From contig OZ025690.1 in NCBI GenBank assembly GCA_964019335.1, forward strand, positions 310,001 to 374,000: a stretch of DNA of 64,000 bases, written 5' to 3'. The notes under the pieces were generated by a model. The model had not been told where the DNA came from. It saw nothing but the letters and a program-made list of their open reading frames with translations, and ran no database searches. This document shows positions 53,361 to 63,595 of the stretch, piece after piece. Position 1 is the first letter of the stretch, and every line of letters begins with the position of its first letter. Source of the DNA: Diplonema japonicum. Lineage: Eukaryota; Euglenozoa; Diplonemea; Diplonemida; Diplonemidae. Position numbers and translations under genes: made by a program.

Positions 53361-54877
53361 CTAACAATAAGCGCTGTGACCAGCGGAGAAGATGTCGTGC
53401 CCTGTGGTGGTACCGTGCCCACCAACATCATGGCAATGACTACTATAGTTGTCATTATGACCGTAGCCATGCCCATGACTAGGCTCATCATGACAATGAC
53501 CGCTGAAGTGGTTGTGAAGACCACCACCATGCCCATGACTAGGACCATCATGGCAGTGACCATTCCCGTTGTGCCCGTCCTCATGGTGGTAGTAGTCGCA
53601 TTCGTCGTCCTCGTAATGTTTGTCCTCACGATGCCTTCTGTGCTTTTCGTTCCTCTGCTTTCCTTGCTGGTGTTTCGTGGTTTTTGTATGTCTTGTTACG
53701 ACAGGTGCTGGTTTCTGTTTCTGCTCCTGCGGGATCCGCACTCTTTGCACGGGTTCCAGCGCGCGGCGTTCGTTTCCATCAGGGAGTTGTTTTCTCTGAT
53801 GAAGGGGTTCCAATTTTGCAGCCGTACTGTGTTTGTTCTTATGGTCGGTAACAACCTGCTTGGAGTCCTCCTTCCTCGATGTGAAGTAACGTTCAATAGG
53901 TTCCAAGAACCTGCGGTCCTTCAGAACAAGCATTCCGTCGTCTCTAGCAAGATGCTCCGCTGGGTCGAATGTTGTCCCTTGCACATGAAGACAAGCCCAC
54001 CGCGTGACATAACCACGATCCCTCCAATCACCATGCCACAAGTGACGGATCTTCATACCGGGAACATATCCAGGTCCAAGGCGTTGTCCAGATGCAAGGG
54101 TTCGTTGCATGGACATCAATGCGCTTTGCATGCCATGAAGGAAGTTTCTGTATCCAACAGAAACGTAGCCCCATGCTGCTTCTGGGATGGATTCGTCAAC
54201 ACGTCCAAGCATGGCGTAGGCGAAGTGGTTGTCGCAGTTTCCAACAATGCTGAAATCGGGGAGGCCGTTGACCATTTTGTAGGCGGTGCGTGTCATTGCC
54301 CATGCGAACCCAGGATGGGGGTACGCCTTGTCGAAGTTTGCCACGTCGATGGCGCGGGTGTTCTGACAGAAGTATCCAAAAGATTTGTTCGTTTCAAGAA
54401 TTTCGTTGTCGGGGCCTAGGAAGTTTATGTCCTCGAACATCTGTACGACAGGAGATATCTTCAGAGCCGCGATGGTCCGGTCAGCAACCTCGTACTGTTC
54501 AAAGATGATATCCGCGTCCACCCACGCCATGTATTGCCAGTCCGATGGGAACTGTTTTACTGCGAGGTTGATGAGGTTCTCCTTCAGCCAGATTTTGTGT
54601 GGTGCACGTACTTGGATGTGATAGGGGTTTCTTGAATCCGTGACGGAGTAATCAGTCTGCCCCGGGAAGAGGCATTCTATTGTCCACAGGATGACGGAGG
54701 AACGTTTTGTATTGCTCACGTTCAAGAAAAGCTCTTTTTCGAACTTCTTGTACAGTTCCTTCCTTGTGTTGAAGCCGGCCGGGTTGAACACGACGGCCAC
54801 CATGTGCAGCGTCTCGGAGCCTGTGGGGACGATCTTCTGTACTTTCCTCACATTTTTCTCGGATTTTATACAGTTTC

Positions 54878-54881
<4 letters not shown>
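53361..54881 (-). CDS. Cytosolic glycosyltransferase-like protein with His-rich tail (506 aa)
   Basis: The N-terminus MGNCIKSEK fits an N-myristoylation signal with an adjacent palmitoylatable Cys. Residues about 25-330 form a GT-A-like domain: a strand-rich start (HMVAVVFNPAGFNTRKELYK), the segment YMAWVDADIIFE with a DxD metal/nucleotide-sugar motif, and a later PGFAWAMTRTAYKMVNGLPDF. No signal peptide or membrane helix is present, so it would work on the cytosolic face of a membrane. The last 100 residues are His/Asp/Gly-rich with repeated SHGHG and HCHD and should bind metal ions. It lies next to the copper ATPase gene. The sugar donor is unknown. Confidence 0.8.
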
Positions 54882-54913
<32 letters not shown>

Positions 54914-55164
54914 GAAAGTTTGCCTAAAACTGTGGAATAGCGTACGGGGGAAGCAAAAAAAAAAAAAAAAAAAAAAAGCGAAACGCCCTGGGGGGCGGCA
55001 CGACGAGCATAGTGTAAACTACCTTGGTATTTTCTTTTTTTTTTCTTTTTTCCCCCCCCTTCCCTACCAAGTAGCTACACATTAAAAAGAACAAAAAAAA
55101 AAAAAAAAAACCCTATTTTTTTTTTTGGTTTTTGTCCCCGTTTTTTTTTTTTTTAATTTATTAA
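54882..55164. other. Intergenic spacer of T- and A-runs
   Basis: Mostly homopolymer, with a short unique patch at 54,912-55,025. It contains the long A-leader immediately upstream of the ATG at 54881. Confidence 0.5.
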
Positions 55165-57531
55165 TTACTTCTCCCTCTTCCGCGAATTCGAATTCCGCCG
55201 ATCGATGACTGTCTTCTTTATAACTCCCAAGCGCTCCTCCACAACCCTTGCAATGACTTCATCTGAGTAGTTCTCGACTATGTGTTTGCGTGCGGCTCTG
55301 CCTATCTTGCATCCAAGCTCAGGGTCCTTGAAGAGAAGAAGCATGTGTTCCTTGAGATGCGACACGCTCGGGACGGCCCAGACCTTTCCCTTGGCGGACC
55401 CGTACATAGAGTCCGCAGGCAGCTCCTCAAGCCTTTCCACCTTTATCGGAAGGGAGTTACCGTCGTTCATAAAATCGGTGTTCCCGCTCCAATTTGTTGC
55501 CACGGCAGGCATCCCCATTGACATGGCCTGTGGGGGAGAAGGTTTATATAAAAAAAAAAAAAAAAAAAAAATACCTGAATGATGGGAAGTCCCCATCCCT
55601 CACCTTTTGTGGGCAACACGAATGCATCGGCTGTGCGGTATATCGAGGCCATCTGGTGGGTTTTCTTTTTTCTTTTTTCTTTTTTTCCTTTCTTATAATA
55701 CCTGTTTCTCACTGACTTCTTGTGTGATGACCTCGATGTGAGGCTGTTTCTCCAGTGGGTATCCAAGCTCGACTGCCTTCTTCTGAACCGCAGCCATCAC
55801 AGTTTTCGGGTTCCTCGAATCAGCGACCCCCCATATATAGCAGACCAGGTACAGCGAGACGGGGTCCGTGGGGGAGAATGCAGATAGGTAAGCTTCAAGA
55901 AGAATGTCCCAACCCTTTCTCGGCTCGAGCTTGAACACGGAAAGAAATTTGTAGTTTTTCTCGCGGTAGTTTGGGAGCAGGTCCGGGGCTTTCGGTACTG
56001 TTTTTGGATCGTAGAAATGAACGTCAATGGGCTCAGGGACCACTGTCAGCTTCTCCTTCTTAACACCGTTCATTCCAAAGACAGCCCACACGAAAGAGGA
56101 CGGAACCCATATTTCGTCAAGGAGATCGTTGCTGTTGGCGTTGGGAATCCAGTTAGGGTCGATCTTGGTGAATTCGTACATAGACCGACCTACTACCCAA
56201 TCGGGTCGCCTCCCCAACTTTCTTGGTTGAGTGATCGATCCAGGGTCCTTATGGCTCACCCATACCGCGATGCGCTCTGATGCCTCCCACGCGGTTTTGT
56301 TTTTAAAATCCTTGATCCACTTCTTGTCTTGGTGTAATCTTGTCAGCGAGTTTGCAAATGATTCTGGTGTTCCCGGGCAGAAGCAGTTCTCGCCTTGTTC
56401 CGACCGGACACCGATCAGCCCTTCAAGAGGTTGGATGAAGTGCATGACCTCATTGGTGAACCCAAAGCACTTCACACAAAACGTATCCCACACAATGTTC
56501 AAGGAAAACGTGAGATGGGTGTCGTACAACGGATTTCTCCATTTCGCAAGAAACGGTTTGGAGAACGACGACAGGGAGACAGACGCCGATGCCAGCGGGC
56601 CCCCGCTTCGGTACGAGTGTGTGACGTAGCCGGACCTTATCGACGCAATGGGTACCTTGCGCTTCATGGAGAGCGAGGCTTCGTGGTAGAACTCCGCAGG
56701 CGGGGCTGGTTTGAGCGACAGAATATTCTCCTCCAAAAATTTTGTTTTTGTCATGACGCACAAGCTGTCAACGGTTGCGGTGTGGGACATTCGCCCTGCC
56801 CGCGTGTCCTTTTCATGATACCCAGCGAGGGTCTTGACGAAAACCGGTTCCCTGTTCCCCTCCACTATGGCAATCCCGTGTGATGTTAAAATGTCTCGGT
56901 CCTCCCCGTCGCCTCCGTGGGCCACTCCGCAGCCTACTATGTCCTCGTTGATGGCTGCCAGGTTTTCAAGAAGGCCTTCTTGCACGATGATCCCATCCCA
57001 CGCTATGAACAAAAACTCTTTGAAACGAGTTTTTTTTTTCTCGAAAATTTCTTTTATGAAGGCAGTGGAGTCGCTTATTCGTCGTTCGTCCACCTTGACG
57101 ACTTCGATGGTGTCTGCTGCCTTCAAGCTTGGTTCCGGGACGTCAGAGCCTACTACTAGTTTTACATCGTACACGGCTCCCTCCTGAGCTCTGACGGACT
57201 CAAGCGTTCCTCTCCATCTGTCGTTGTTTTCCACAGGGATGACCACCGTTACCTTAATGGGGTGGATGTCGTTTTCAATCCAGTGTTTTAAATGCTTCTT
57301 CTCCTTCTTCACGGCCTCTCTTGTTTTCCACTTCCGCCACTTTTCCACCTTTGGTGTCGCTGTCTCGGGTTCCGCACCAAGCTCCTCTGTTTCCAAATGT
57401 CCCGCGTGCCCTGCGTCAGCCTTGGGGCTCGGGAGGGAAGACCACATCACTACAAAACTAAAAATCATCACAACACTGACGGCTGCGAGAAGTCCGAGGA
57501 CTTTGACCGGCCGGCGGGTTCTGGGGGTCAT
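55165..57531 (-). CDS. Two-domain glycosyltransferase, type II membrane, three exons (756 aa)
   Basis: Exons are 55702-57531, 55575-55652 and 55165-55527, both introns GT...AG and phase 0. The join is 2,271 bases. A short basic N-terminus precedes one membrane anchor (VLGLLAAVSVVMIFSFVVMW), so the protein is type II, facing the ER or Golgi lumen. The first domain resembles GT-A family 2 (VTVVIPVENNDRWRGTLESV). The second is a GT4-type GT-B domain: LLPNYREKNYKFLSVFKLEP, and in exons 2-3 ADAFVLPTKGEGWGLPIIQ followed by MGMPAVATNWSG, the donor-binding E-x7-E region. Donor and acceptor are unknown. It lies between another glycosyltransferase and a GH47 mannosidase. The start follows TTAACAG and GGGGGGAAA. 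Confidence 0.85.
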
Positions 57532-57540
57532 TTTCCCCCC

Positions 57541-57551
57541 CTGTTAAGGTT
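57541..57551 (-). promoter_or_regulatory. Candidate trans-splice acceptor
   Basis: On the minus strand AACCTTAACAG is followed by GGGGGGAAA and the ATG at 57531. Confidence 0.5.
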
Positions 57552-57826
57552 GCTTCCCTCGATAACCAGTCCAAGCCCACGTGTGCAGTGTCGATTTGAA
57601 AATGGGTTCTGTGCCGTCCTCATTTTTCAACCTCCGCTTAGAGTAAAACACAAGGCCCGGAACAGTCCAAAAAAGAAAGAAATAGAAGAAGAAGTGGGGG
57701 GACGGGGGGGGTGGTAACTTAACATTCTTTTTCTGTTTCCTTCTCTCTCTCCCACCCTTTGTTTTCTCGCTGTCTCGAAAAAGACAACTGTGTGTGCTTT
57801 TTTTTTTTTCTTCTTCTATAAATCTT

Positions 57827-59677
57827 TTAATCCCCCGACAGTGAGGCTCCGGGCTTTGGAATTATCGGAAAGACATGTGCTTCGGTGTTGAGGACGTACT
57901 TGTCCAAGGGCAATACTGTGTCGTTGCTGAAGAGGAGGTAGAGGTACTTTAGCGTCTCTGCGGTGAAAAAGCTTTCCATGGAGTTCTTCGGAGGCGAATG
58001 GGGTGAGGTGACCGACTCCAACCCGTGGTAACCAGCCGAAGGATGCTTGCAATGACGCTCTACCGCAGTGAAGATCTTCCAACCGACATCCCGGTACCTC
58101 TCGTCATTTGTAAGACGGTGTAGGTAGAACAACGATTCCACTGTTTCCGGCCGAAGCAAGTAAAACTTTGTAACGGGTATGACCTTTCCATCCATGACCA
58201 AAGATTCCTCCGGTGCGAGGCCTGTGATGGTGTTGTGCATTTCTATACAGGTTTCCATGAGCTCCACGGCGAGCTTTTTCAAACCGATTTTTTCGCCCCA
58301 CCCACCCGACCGTTTCCCTCTTGCGCCTTCGTTTGTAACAGATGACAGCAGATCCAACGCAATGAGACCTGGGAAGAAACATGACAGATGGTCCATTTTG
58401 TGACGCAGCTCGGAATTGAAAAGCTGGCCTGTGAAGTACCTCTTCCCGCTCCTGCCGACCAACCATTTCCGGATCCCCGACAACGAGGTGTCCCACATGC
58501 TGCGATACTTATCGAAAGATTTTTTTTTCGACGAGAAAATCCATTGTTTGAGAAGATACTCGTAGTGGGAATCACCCATACCCCCCAACCCGTATAGTGA
58601 CGACGCGAAATTCCCCGACGACGGTGACACAAACAAAGGGTAAAGCCCATCCTTGTACCCTCGTCGAAGTGGGTTCGTCAGGGAATCGAACGCCGTCGTA
58701 GCAGCTAGGTCGTACCGCGGATCTCCTGTAAGCCATGACGCAAACCTGAACTCAAGCTGTAATGTCCCCACCTCAGACAGAATAGCATGATCGCGAGTCC
58801 ACGGGTAATTCTTCACCTTACCCTCAACAGGGTTGTATAGTGAATAGGGTATCCCCGTCTTTGTTTTGTTAAATGCGGGCATGAGTGCGTCCAAGATTTG
58901 AATAGCTTTATCCATCAGACCCTTGTCGTGGGAAAGTGTGTATGCGGAAAGCAGTCCGCCGACGACGCGGATAGTCGTTTCGAAGATTGATATGAACCCG
59001 TTTTTCGAGGTCACGTTTAGGTTCTGAGGTGTTTTGACCCATTGAACGGCGTCGCTGAATTCGTCGTGTAGACCTGTGATGTACAGTGTGTCAAGGGAGT
59101 CGATTAAGGTGAGCCCCAGCCCGTTTTCGACCCAATCGTGGTATGTGCTTGTGAAGGGTTTTGCTTCGTCATGCCCCCATGCGGATTCTGTGTAGCATTT
59201 CCAGGCGTGTTTGAGTGCTGTCACTACCGATTTTGCACGTTCTGGCATATTGGTTTCCGGGATTGGTTTGTATTTGGGAAGGTTGACCCCTAGCCTCCGT
59301 AGGGGATTGGCGTCTTCGTTGAGCGGGATTTTTTGGTTTGGGTTGGTGTCTGGTTTTGGTTGTGTGCGGTCTGGTTCGAGGGGTTTTCCGTTAGATGTTG
59401 TTTGGGGGCGCATTCCCAGCCTGTTGAGGTCGCGTTCCCGCTTCTCGTCCATTTCCAAGATTAGCTTCAAGCGTTCGTCGGGAGAAGAGCCTGCACCCCA
59501 GGAGCCGTCCTCTACTTCCCCTATGAGAGCAGAGGACGATGATGATGATGACGGTGGTGACCCAATCACTCCTTGCTTCCTTCTCGAGAGCGAGCCTAGT
59601 TGGCACGTCCATACAATGAAGGCTGCTGCTGTTAAGGCTGCAAGGGCCTTGAGCGTGGCCGCGTCTCCTGACTTCAT
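57827..59677 (-). CDS. Class I alpha-mannosidase, GH47 (616 aa)
   Basis: A single N-terminal anchor (LAALTAAAFIVWTCQLG) and a Ser/Pro-rich stem precede the catalytic domain. The domain starts near residue 150 and includes the family blocks TALKHAWKCYTESAWGHDEA, GLGLTLIDSLDTLYITG, an ETTIRVVGGLLSAY motif and the C-terminal TEAHVFPI, all well conserved. GH47 enzymes trim alpha-1,2-linked mannose from N-glycans in the ER or Golgi, or act on glycoproteins in ER-associated degradation. Length matches Golgi/ER mannosidase I rather than the longer EDEM proteins. The enzyme is calcium-dependent; the Thr that binds calcium should be the T of TEAH. Confidence 0.92.
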   Translation of the reverse strand: MKSGDAATLKALAALTAAAFIVWTCQLGSLSRRKQGVIGSPPSSSSSSSALIGEVEDGSWGAGSSPDERLKLILEMDEKRERDLNRLGMRPQTTSNGKPLEPDRTQPKPDTNPNQKIPLNEDANPLRRLGVNLPKYKPIPETNMPERAKSVVTALKHAWKCYTESAWGHDEAKPFTSTYHDWVENGLGLTLIDSLDTLYITGLHDEFSDAVQWVKTPQNLNVTSKNGFISIFETTIRVVGGLLSAYTLSHDKGLMDKAIQILDALMPAFNKTKTGIPYSLYNPVEGKVKNYPWTRDHAILSEVGTLQLEFRFASWLTGDPRYDLAATTAFDSLTNPLRRGYKDGLYPLFVSPSSGNFASSLYGLGGMGDSHYEYLLKQWIFSSKKKSFDKYRSMWDTSLSGIRKWLVGRSGKRYFTGQLFNSELRHKMDHLSCFFPGLIALDLLSSVTNEGARGKRSGGWGEKIGLKKLAVELMETCIEMHNTITGLAPEESLVMDGKVIPVTKFYLLRPETVESLFYLHRLTNDERYRDVGWKIFTAVERHCKHPSAGYHGLESVTSPHSPPKNSMESFFTAETLKYLYLLFSNDTVLPLDKYVLNTEAHVFPIIPKPGASLSGD

Positions 59678-60572
59678 TTTTTTTTTCTTTTGGTGTGTAA
59701 ACTGTTGTTGTGGGATAGTCGAGAGGGGGAAAAAAAAAAGAAATGGTGTTGGGATATAAAGGGGGACAACAAAGGGGTAATGGTGGTGGTGGGGGGGGAT
59801 AAAAAAAAACGATATTTTGCAGTAAAAAAAAAAAGAAAGGGGAAAAAAAAAAGAAGAAAAAAAAAAAGAACATGGGACAGGGAAAAAAAAAAAAAAAAAA
59901 ACACTTTTTTTTTCTTCATTTTTGATTTCGTTCTTTTTTTTCTTTTTCCTTCTGCTTTAAAAAAGGCAAGACTGGGGAGGGGGGAGCACCTTGAGCTATG
60001 AGCATAAAATAAAAAAAAAAAGAAAAGATATAGTTTTCGCTAATGTAAGAGAAATCGAATACTAGAGTGTTTTTTTTCTTTTTCTTCTTTTGTGATCAAT
60101 TTTGCGACAGTTGCTTGCTAATAAACCACTCGTTGGGTAGGTGCAAGGAATCCTAAACTTAGAATCGACTTAATTATAGCTCTGGTGAGGGAGGGAGAGG
60201 GGGGGGGGGGGGGGGGGGTTTCCCGGTCTTCATTCCCCATGGTTCCCTCTTATTTTCTCTTTTTTCTTTCAACGCAATTTGGAGCAAAATTGAATAAACT
60301 TTTCATCCATTTGTGCCTTTCTTTTCTTTTTTTCCCTCTTTTTTTTTCCCGTCCCGTAGTTTCTTAACTAGCGAGCGGGAAGAAAAAGAAAAAGAAAAAG
60401 AAAAAAGAAGAACAAAAACAAAACACAAGTTTGTATGCTTCACCATTTTCCACGAATCCTCACTGCACCTGCTTTCCCCCCTCTTTTTTTTCTTTTTTTA
60501 AAATAGAGCACCCAGAGGGGGTGTCCTGGAGGGAGGGCTGGGGTTAGGTTAGAAACAGGCCAAGATATCCTC

Positions 60573-60603
<31 letters not shown>

Positions 60604-60766
60604 TTCTTCTTTGTAGCTCACAACAAAACTAACCTGGGTACCAGCTGGAAAATAAAGGAGGAAGAAGGGGGGTGAAGAAGAGGAAAAAAAAAAGAAAGAG
60701 GGACAAAGTATCACCCATTGTCAACAAAAGAAATCCCTCCCCTTCCCTTTACCTCTTTCATTTCTA

Positions 60767-60807
<41 letters not shown>

Positions 60808-61175
60808 GGTGGTGGCGCTCGGGTGTGGGGTCACGAGAGTTCAAAAAAAAAAAAAAAAAAAAAAAAAATAGGCCAGGTTGGAAATGTAAACGGAGAGAGA
60901 ATACAAAATAAATAAGGGGGAAAAAAAAAAAGAAGAAAAACAAACTTCACTATGATGGGAGGGTAAGAAGTCAGTCAAAAAATAACCGACTAAAAAAAGA
61001 AGAAAAAAAAATTACAAAACTGAAAAAAAAAAAAAAAAAAAATACAAAGAGCCAGACCCAAGAGAACAGAATCCTTTACCCTCTTAAAAAACCCCCCCCC
61101 CCCCCTTTCTTTTTATACAATTTTTCTTAACCCACTCTGAGAAGAGAATTTAAAAAAAAAAAAAAAAAAAAAAGC
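59678..61175. other. Intergenic region, 1.5 kb
   Basis: A-runs, T-runs and a G-run at 60,200-60,220. A purine-rich repeat lies at 60,380-60,410 ((GAAAAA)n type). Unique patches at 60,090-60,180 and 60,420-60,560 have no credible ORF or RNA gene. Confidence 0.5.
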
Positions 61176-61820
61176 TCACGCTATGAGCTTGAGACTCCGC
61201 TTCAAGTCATCTTTGATTTGCACAATAATCATAGTCATATTGTCGCATCCGATACCAGGCGCACTTTTTTTTTTTTTTTTTTTTTTAAATTTCCAGATGA
61301 ACAATACCTAGGAGCGAGGCATTTATCAAACGCTTTCTCGCAAATGGCGGCAAGGTCGGAGGTACTCCGGAGCTCGTTGTTCACAAAGGTCACCACCTCG
61401 TCATTACTCATACAATCCCAGATACCATCGCAGGCTAGCACAATGAAGTCATCCTCGGCAGTGAGCTGCTCCATAATCACATCAGGCTTGGGTGAGATAA
61501 TCTGGTGTTCCGGCGCCAAATCTTTATTTTGCTTGAACTCAAAATCACCTATAGCACGCGAGAGCGCAAGGTTCCCATTGGCACGCCCAGCCTGCACGAA
61601 CCCACCAGCTTTCTGAATACGGCTCATCTCACCTTCATTCGTTGGCTTATGGTCGTAAGAAAGAGCAACTGCTTTCCCCCCTCTGCTTAACACGCATCTG
61701 CTGTCCCCTGCATTGGCACAGTACACTGCCCCTGCATCAGTAATGAGACACGAGACGGCGGTGCAGCCGGAGCCGTCTGCCCTGTTGTTTTGCTGAAGCT
61801 CGTGATCGGTATCGAGGAAG

Positions 61821-61872
<52 letters not shown>

Positions 61873-62200
61873 TGTACCTCGACCAAAGCTTGTTCGTACT
61901 GGCTTTCTTTGAAGTGTTTACTCGTTGTGATTTTCTTGTGCAGCTCGTCCCCGCAGTACCGCGCTGTTTGTTGCCCGCAATGCCCGTCATAAACGGCGTA
62001 AAAAGAGTGTTCTGGTGCATCCGGTGCCATGCTCAGTAGCGTGGTGTGCGCATCCTCCATTCCTTTCCTCCATCTAATGGTGTGGTTTTTTTTTTTTTTT
62101 TTGCATACCCTTGCATTCCGGATGCCCCAACCCTATAATTTGCATTCTCGAACTGCTGGGAGTATTTATCCGTGACAGGCTTCGCAAGAGTATCACCCAT
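61176..62200 (-). CDS. PP2C-family protein phosphatase, four exons (296 aa)
   Basis: Exons are 62109-62200, 61878-62073, 61308-61822 and 61176-61263. All three introns are GT...AG and the join is 891 bases with no stop. The start gives MGDTLAKPVTDKYSQQFENA. PP2C motifs follow in order: GMQGWRKGMEDAHT spanning the first junction, VYDGHCGQQTARYC, GSGCTAVSCLI, SRAIGDFEFK, VLACDGIWDCMSNDEVV, and GIGCDNMTMIIV in the last exon. All metal-binding aspartates of these motifs are present. It is a Mg/Mn-dependent Ser/Thr phosphatase, of minimal length with no targeting domain. The second intron (61,823-61,877) is almost entirely A in the sense strand. Confidence 0.93.
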
Positions 62201-62260
62201 TTTCTTTTTTTTTTTTTTTTTTATATTATTCTTCCCTTAGCGTGCTTAGAGGGAACCGGG

Positions 62261-62293
<33 letters not shown>

Positions 62294-62330
62294 TGTAATG
62301 TAATGGTTTTTCTTCTTCCTTTTTTTTTTT

Positions 62331-63431
62331 TCAATGCATTGTTACGCAAAGTCCCTCGTCGCACATCGAAGCAGCAGGGAAAAGCAAACCCCGCACGTTA
62401 TTGAAAGCCACACCAAAACAGTCATTATTGCGTGAGAAGCTGATGGTGCACTCCGTGAAGTCAAGACGAACAGTAATAGTGTCACCCGGGGCGCAGGCCT
62501 GCCCGTACGTATAACACTGGGACCCATCCCATCTGAAACCATTATCCTGGAAACAGTAGGAATATGGTGTATTCCCAAGGTGTGTGCTCGAGAGGTTGTG
62601 GGTGCTGCTTGTTACGCCCACCATCACTGTGGACGGGATAAACTCACTATTGTCCTTACTTCCAATTTGAAATCTCCACTCGTGCAATCCGGATGAAGCT
62701 CCTTCAGTACACAACACTGTGGACCACCCTGGTATGGAATGGTATGCTGTTTTACAATCGGAGGAAATCTCGAATTTCGGGGAATTCTGCCTCCAAGTGG
62801 GCGAGCTGATGGTGGGTTCCTCTCCCCCAATATGACAACAGCTGACATGCCGCCGAATTTCGCTTAGATCGTTGTGAAGTGTGGATAACTGGGCATGACG
62901 CGAAATTTCTAGTTTCTCCAACCTAGCCTCCAGGTTCTCGTTTGCTTCTGTTAGTTTTGCTATCATTGCTGCGTCCCTTGCCCGTTGTATAACAAGCGCG
63001 GCGGTAAATTCTTTCGTCAGCAGCCTGAGATGCTCACCGACACTGGTTTCAGCATGGTGCTTGACATCCCCCTCGACACCTGTGAACCCACACCCCACAC
63101 AGCTGTAGCCGCATTCAATAGGTGCGAACCCGCATTTTTTCAAATGTTGAGTAAAGTATTCTGCGTATTTTCCTTCCCAGTCGCAGTTTTCGTTGCAGCA
63201 CTTGACAGGGATCTCGTTGATCTGCCTGTTGGCTCTGTGGTCGGGGCGCAAGCTGTAGTCCTTTCGTCTGCACAGCGGGCATTCTCTTGAAGTTTCCTTC
63301 GCTCTGTCGATGCACTCCTTGCAAAATAAATGGCCGCACTCCTCTGTTACCTGTGCTTCCCTTGCAACGTCTTTGCACACACCGCAACGCAGGTCGGCAG
63401 CCACTTCTTCTCTGTATTTTGGTTCGTCCAT
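62331..63431 (-). CDS. RING-type E3 ligase with TRAF-like zinc finger and SPRY domain (366 aa)
   Basis: Residues about 17-60 are a C3HC4 RING (CGVCKDV ... ECGHLFCKECI ... CPLCRR). It is followed by a second zinc-binding region with CCNENCDWEGKYAEYFTQHL, the pattern of a TRAF-type zinc finger. A short coiled coil lies at about 140-190 (KLTEANENLEARLEKLEI). The C-terminal half is a SPRY-like beta sandwich (HEWRFQIGSKDNSEFIP ... DNGFRWDGSQCYTYGQACAP), which usually binds substrates. This domain order suits a substrate-selective ubiquitin ligase; targets are unknown. The start at 63431 is the only Met before the RING. Confidence 0.9.
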   Translation of the reverse strand: MDEPKYREEVAADLRCGVCKDVAREAQVTEECGHLFCKECIDRAKETSRECPLCRRKDYSLRPDHRANRQINEIPVKCCNENCDWEGKYAEYFTQHLKKCGFAPIECGYSCVGCGFTGVEGDVKHHAETSVGEHLRLLTKEFTAALVIQRARDAAMIAKLTEANENLEARLEKLEISRHAQLSTLHNDLSEIRRHVSCCHIGGEEPTISSPTWRQNSPKFEISSDCKTAYHSIPGWSTVLCTEGASSGLHEWRFQIGSKDNSEFIPSTVMVGVTSSTHNLSSTHLGNTPYSYCFQDNGFRWDGSQCYTYGQACAPGDTITVRLDFTECTISFSRNNDCFGVAFNNVRGLLFPAASMCDEGLCVTMH

Positions 63432-63595
63432 GTTCCTCTTGACATGGTTTTTTTTTTTTTTTTTCCCCGAAAAGGGGAGGGGGGGAAGGTTAAGAACTCA
63501 CATATTGCACGCACGTACGCACACACCCCTTTCCCCCGTTGTGTAAAAACCGTTTTTTTTTTCTTTTTTTTTTTTCCTCTTTTTTTTTTTCTCTC

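Noticed and set aside
57546-57700. Short minus-strand frame (about 40 codons) between the two-domain glycosyltransferase and the mannosidase
   Set aside because: No start consistent with a gene, not joinable to either neighbour; more likely 5' UTR of the glycosyltransferase.
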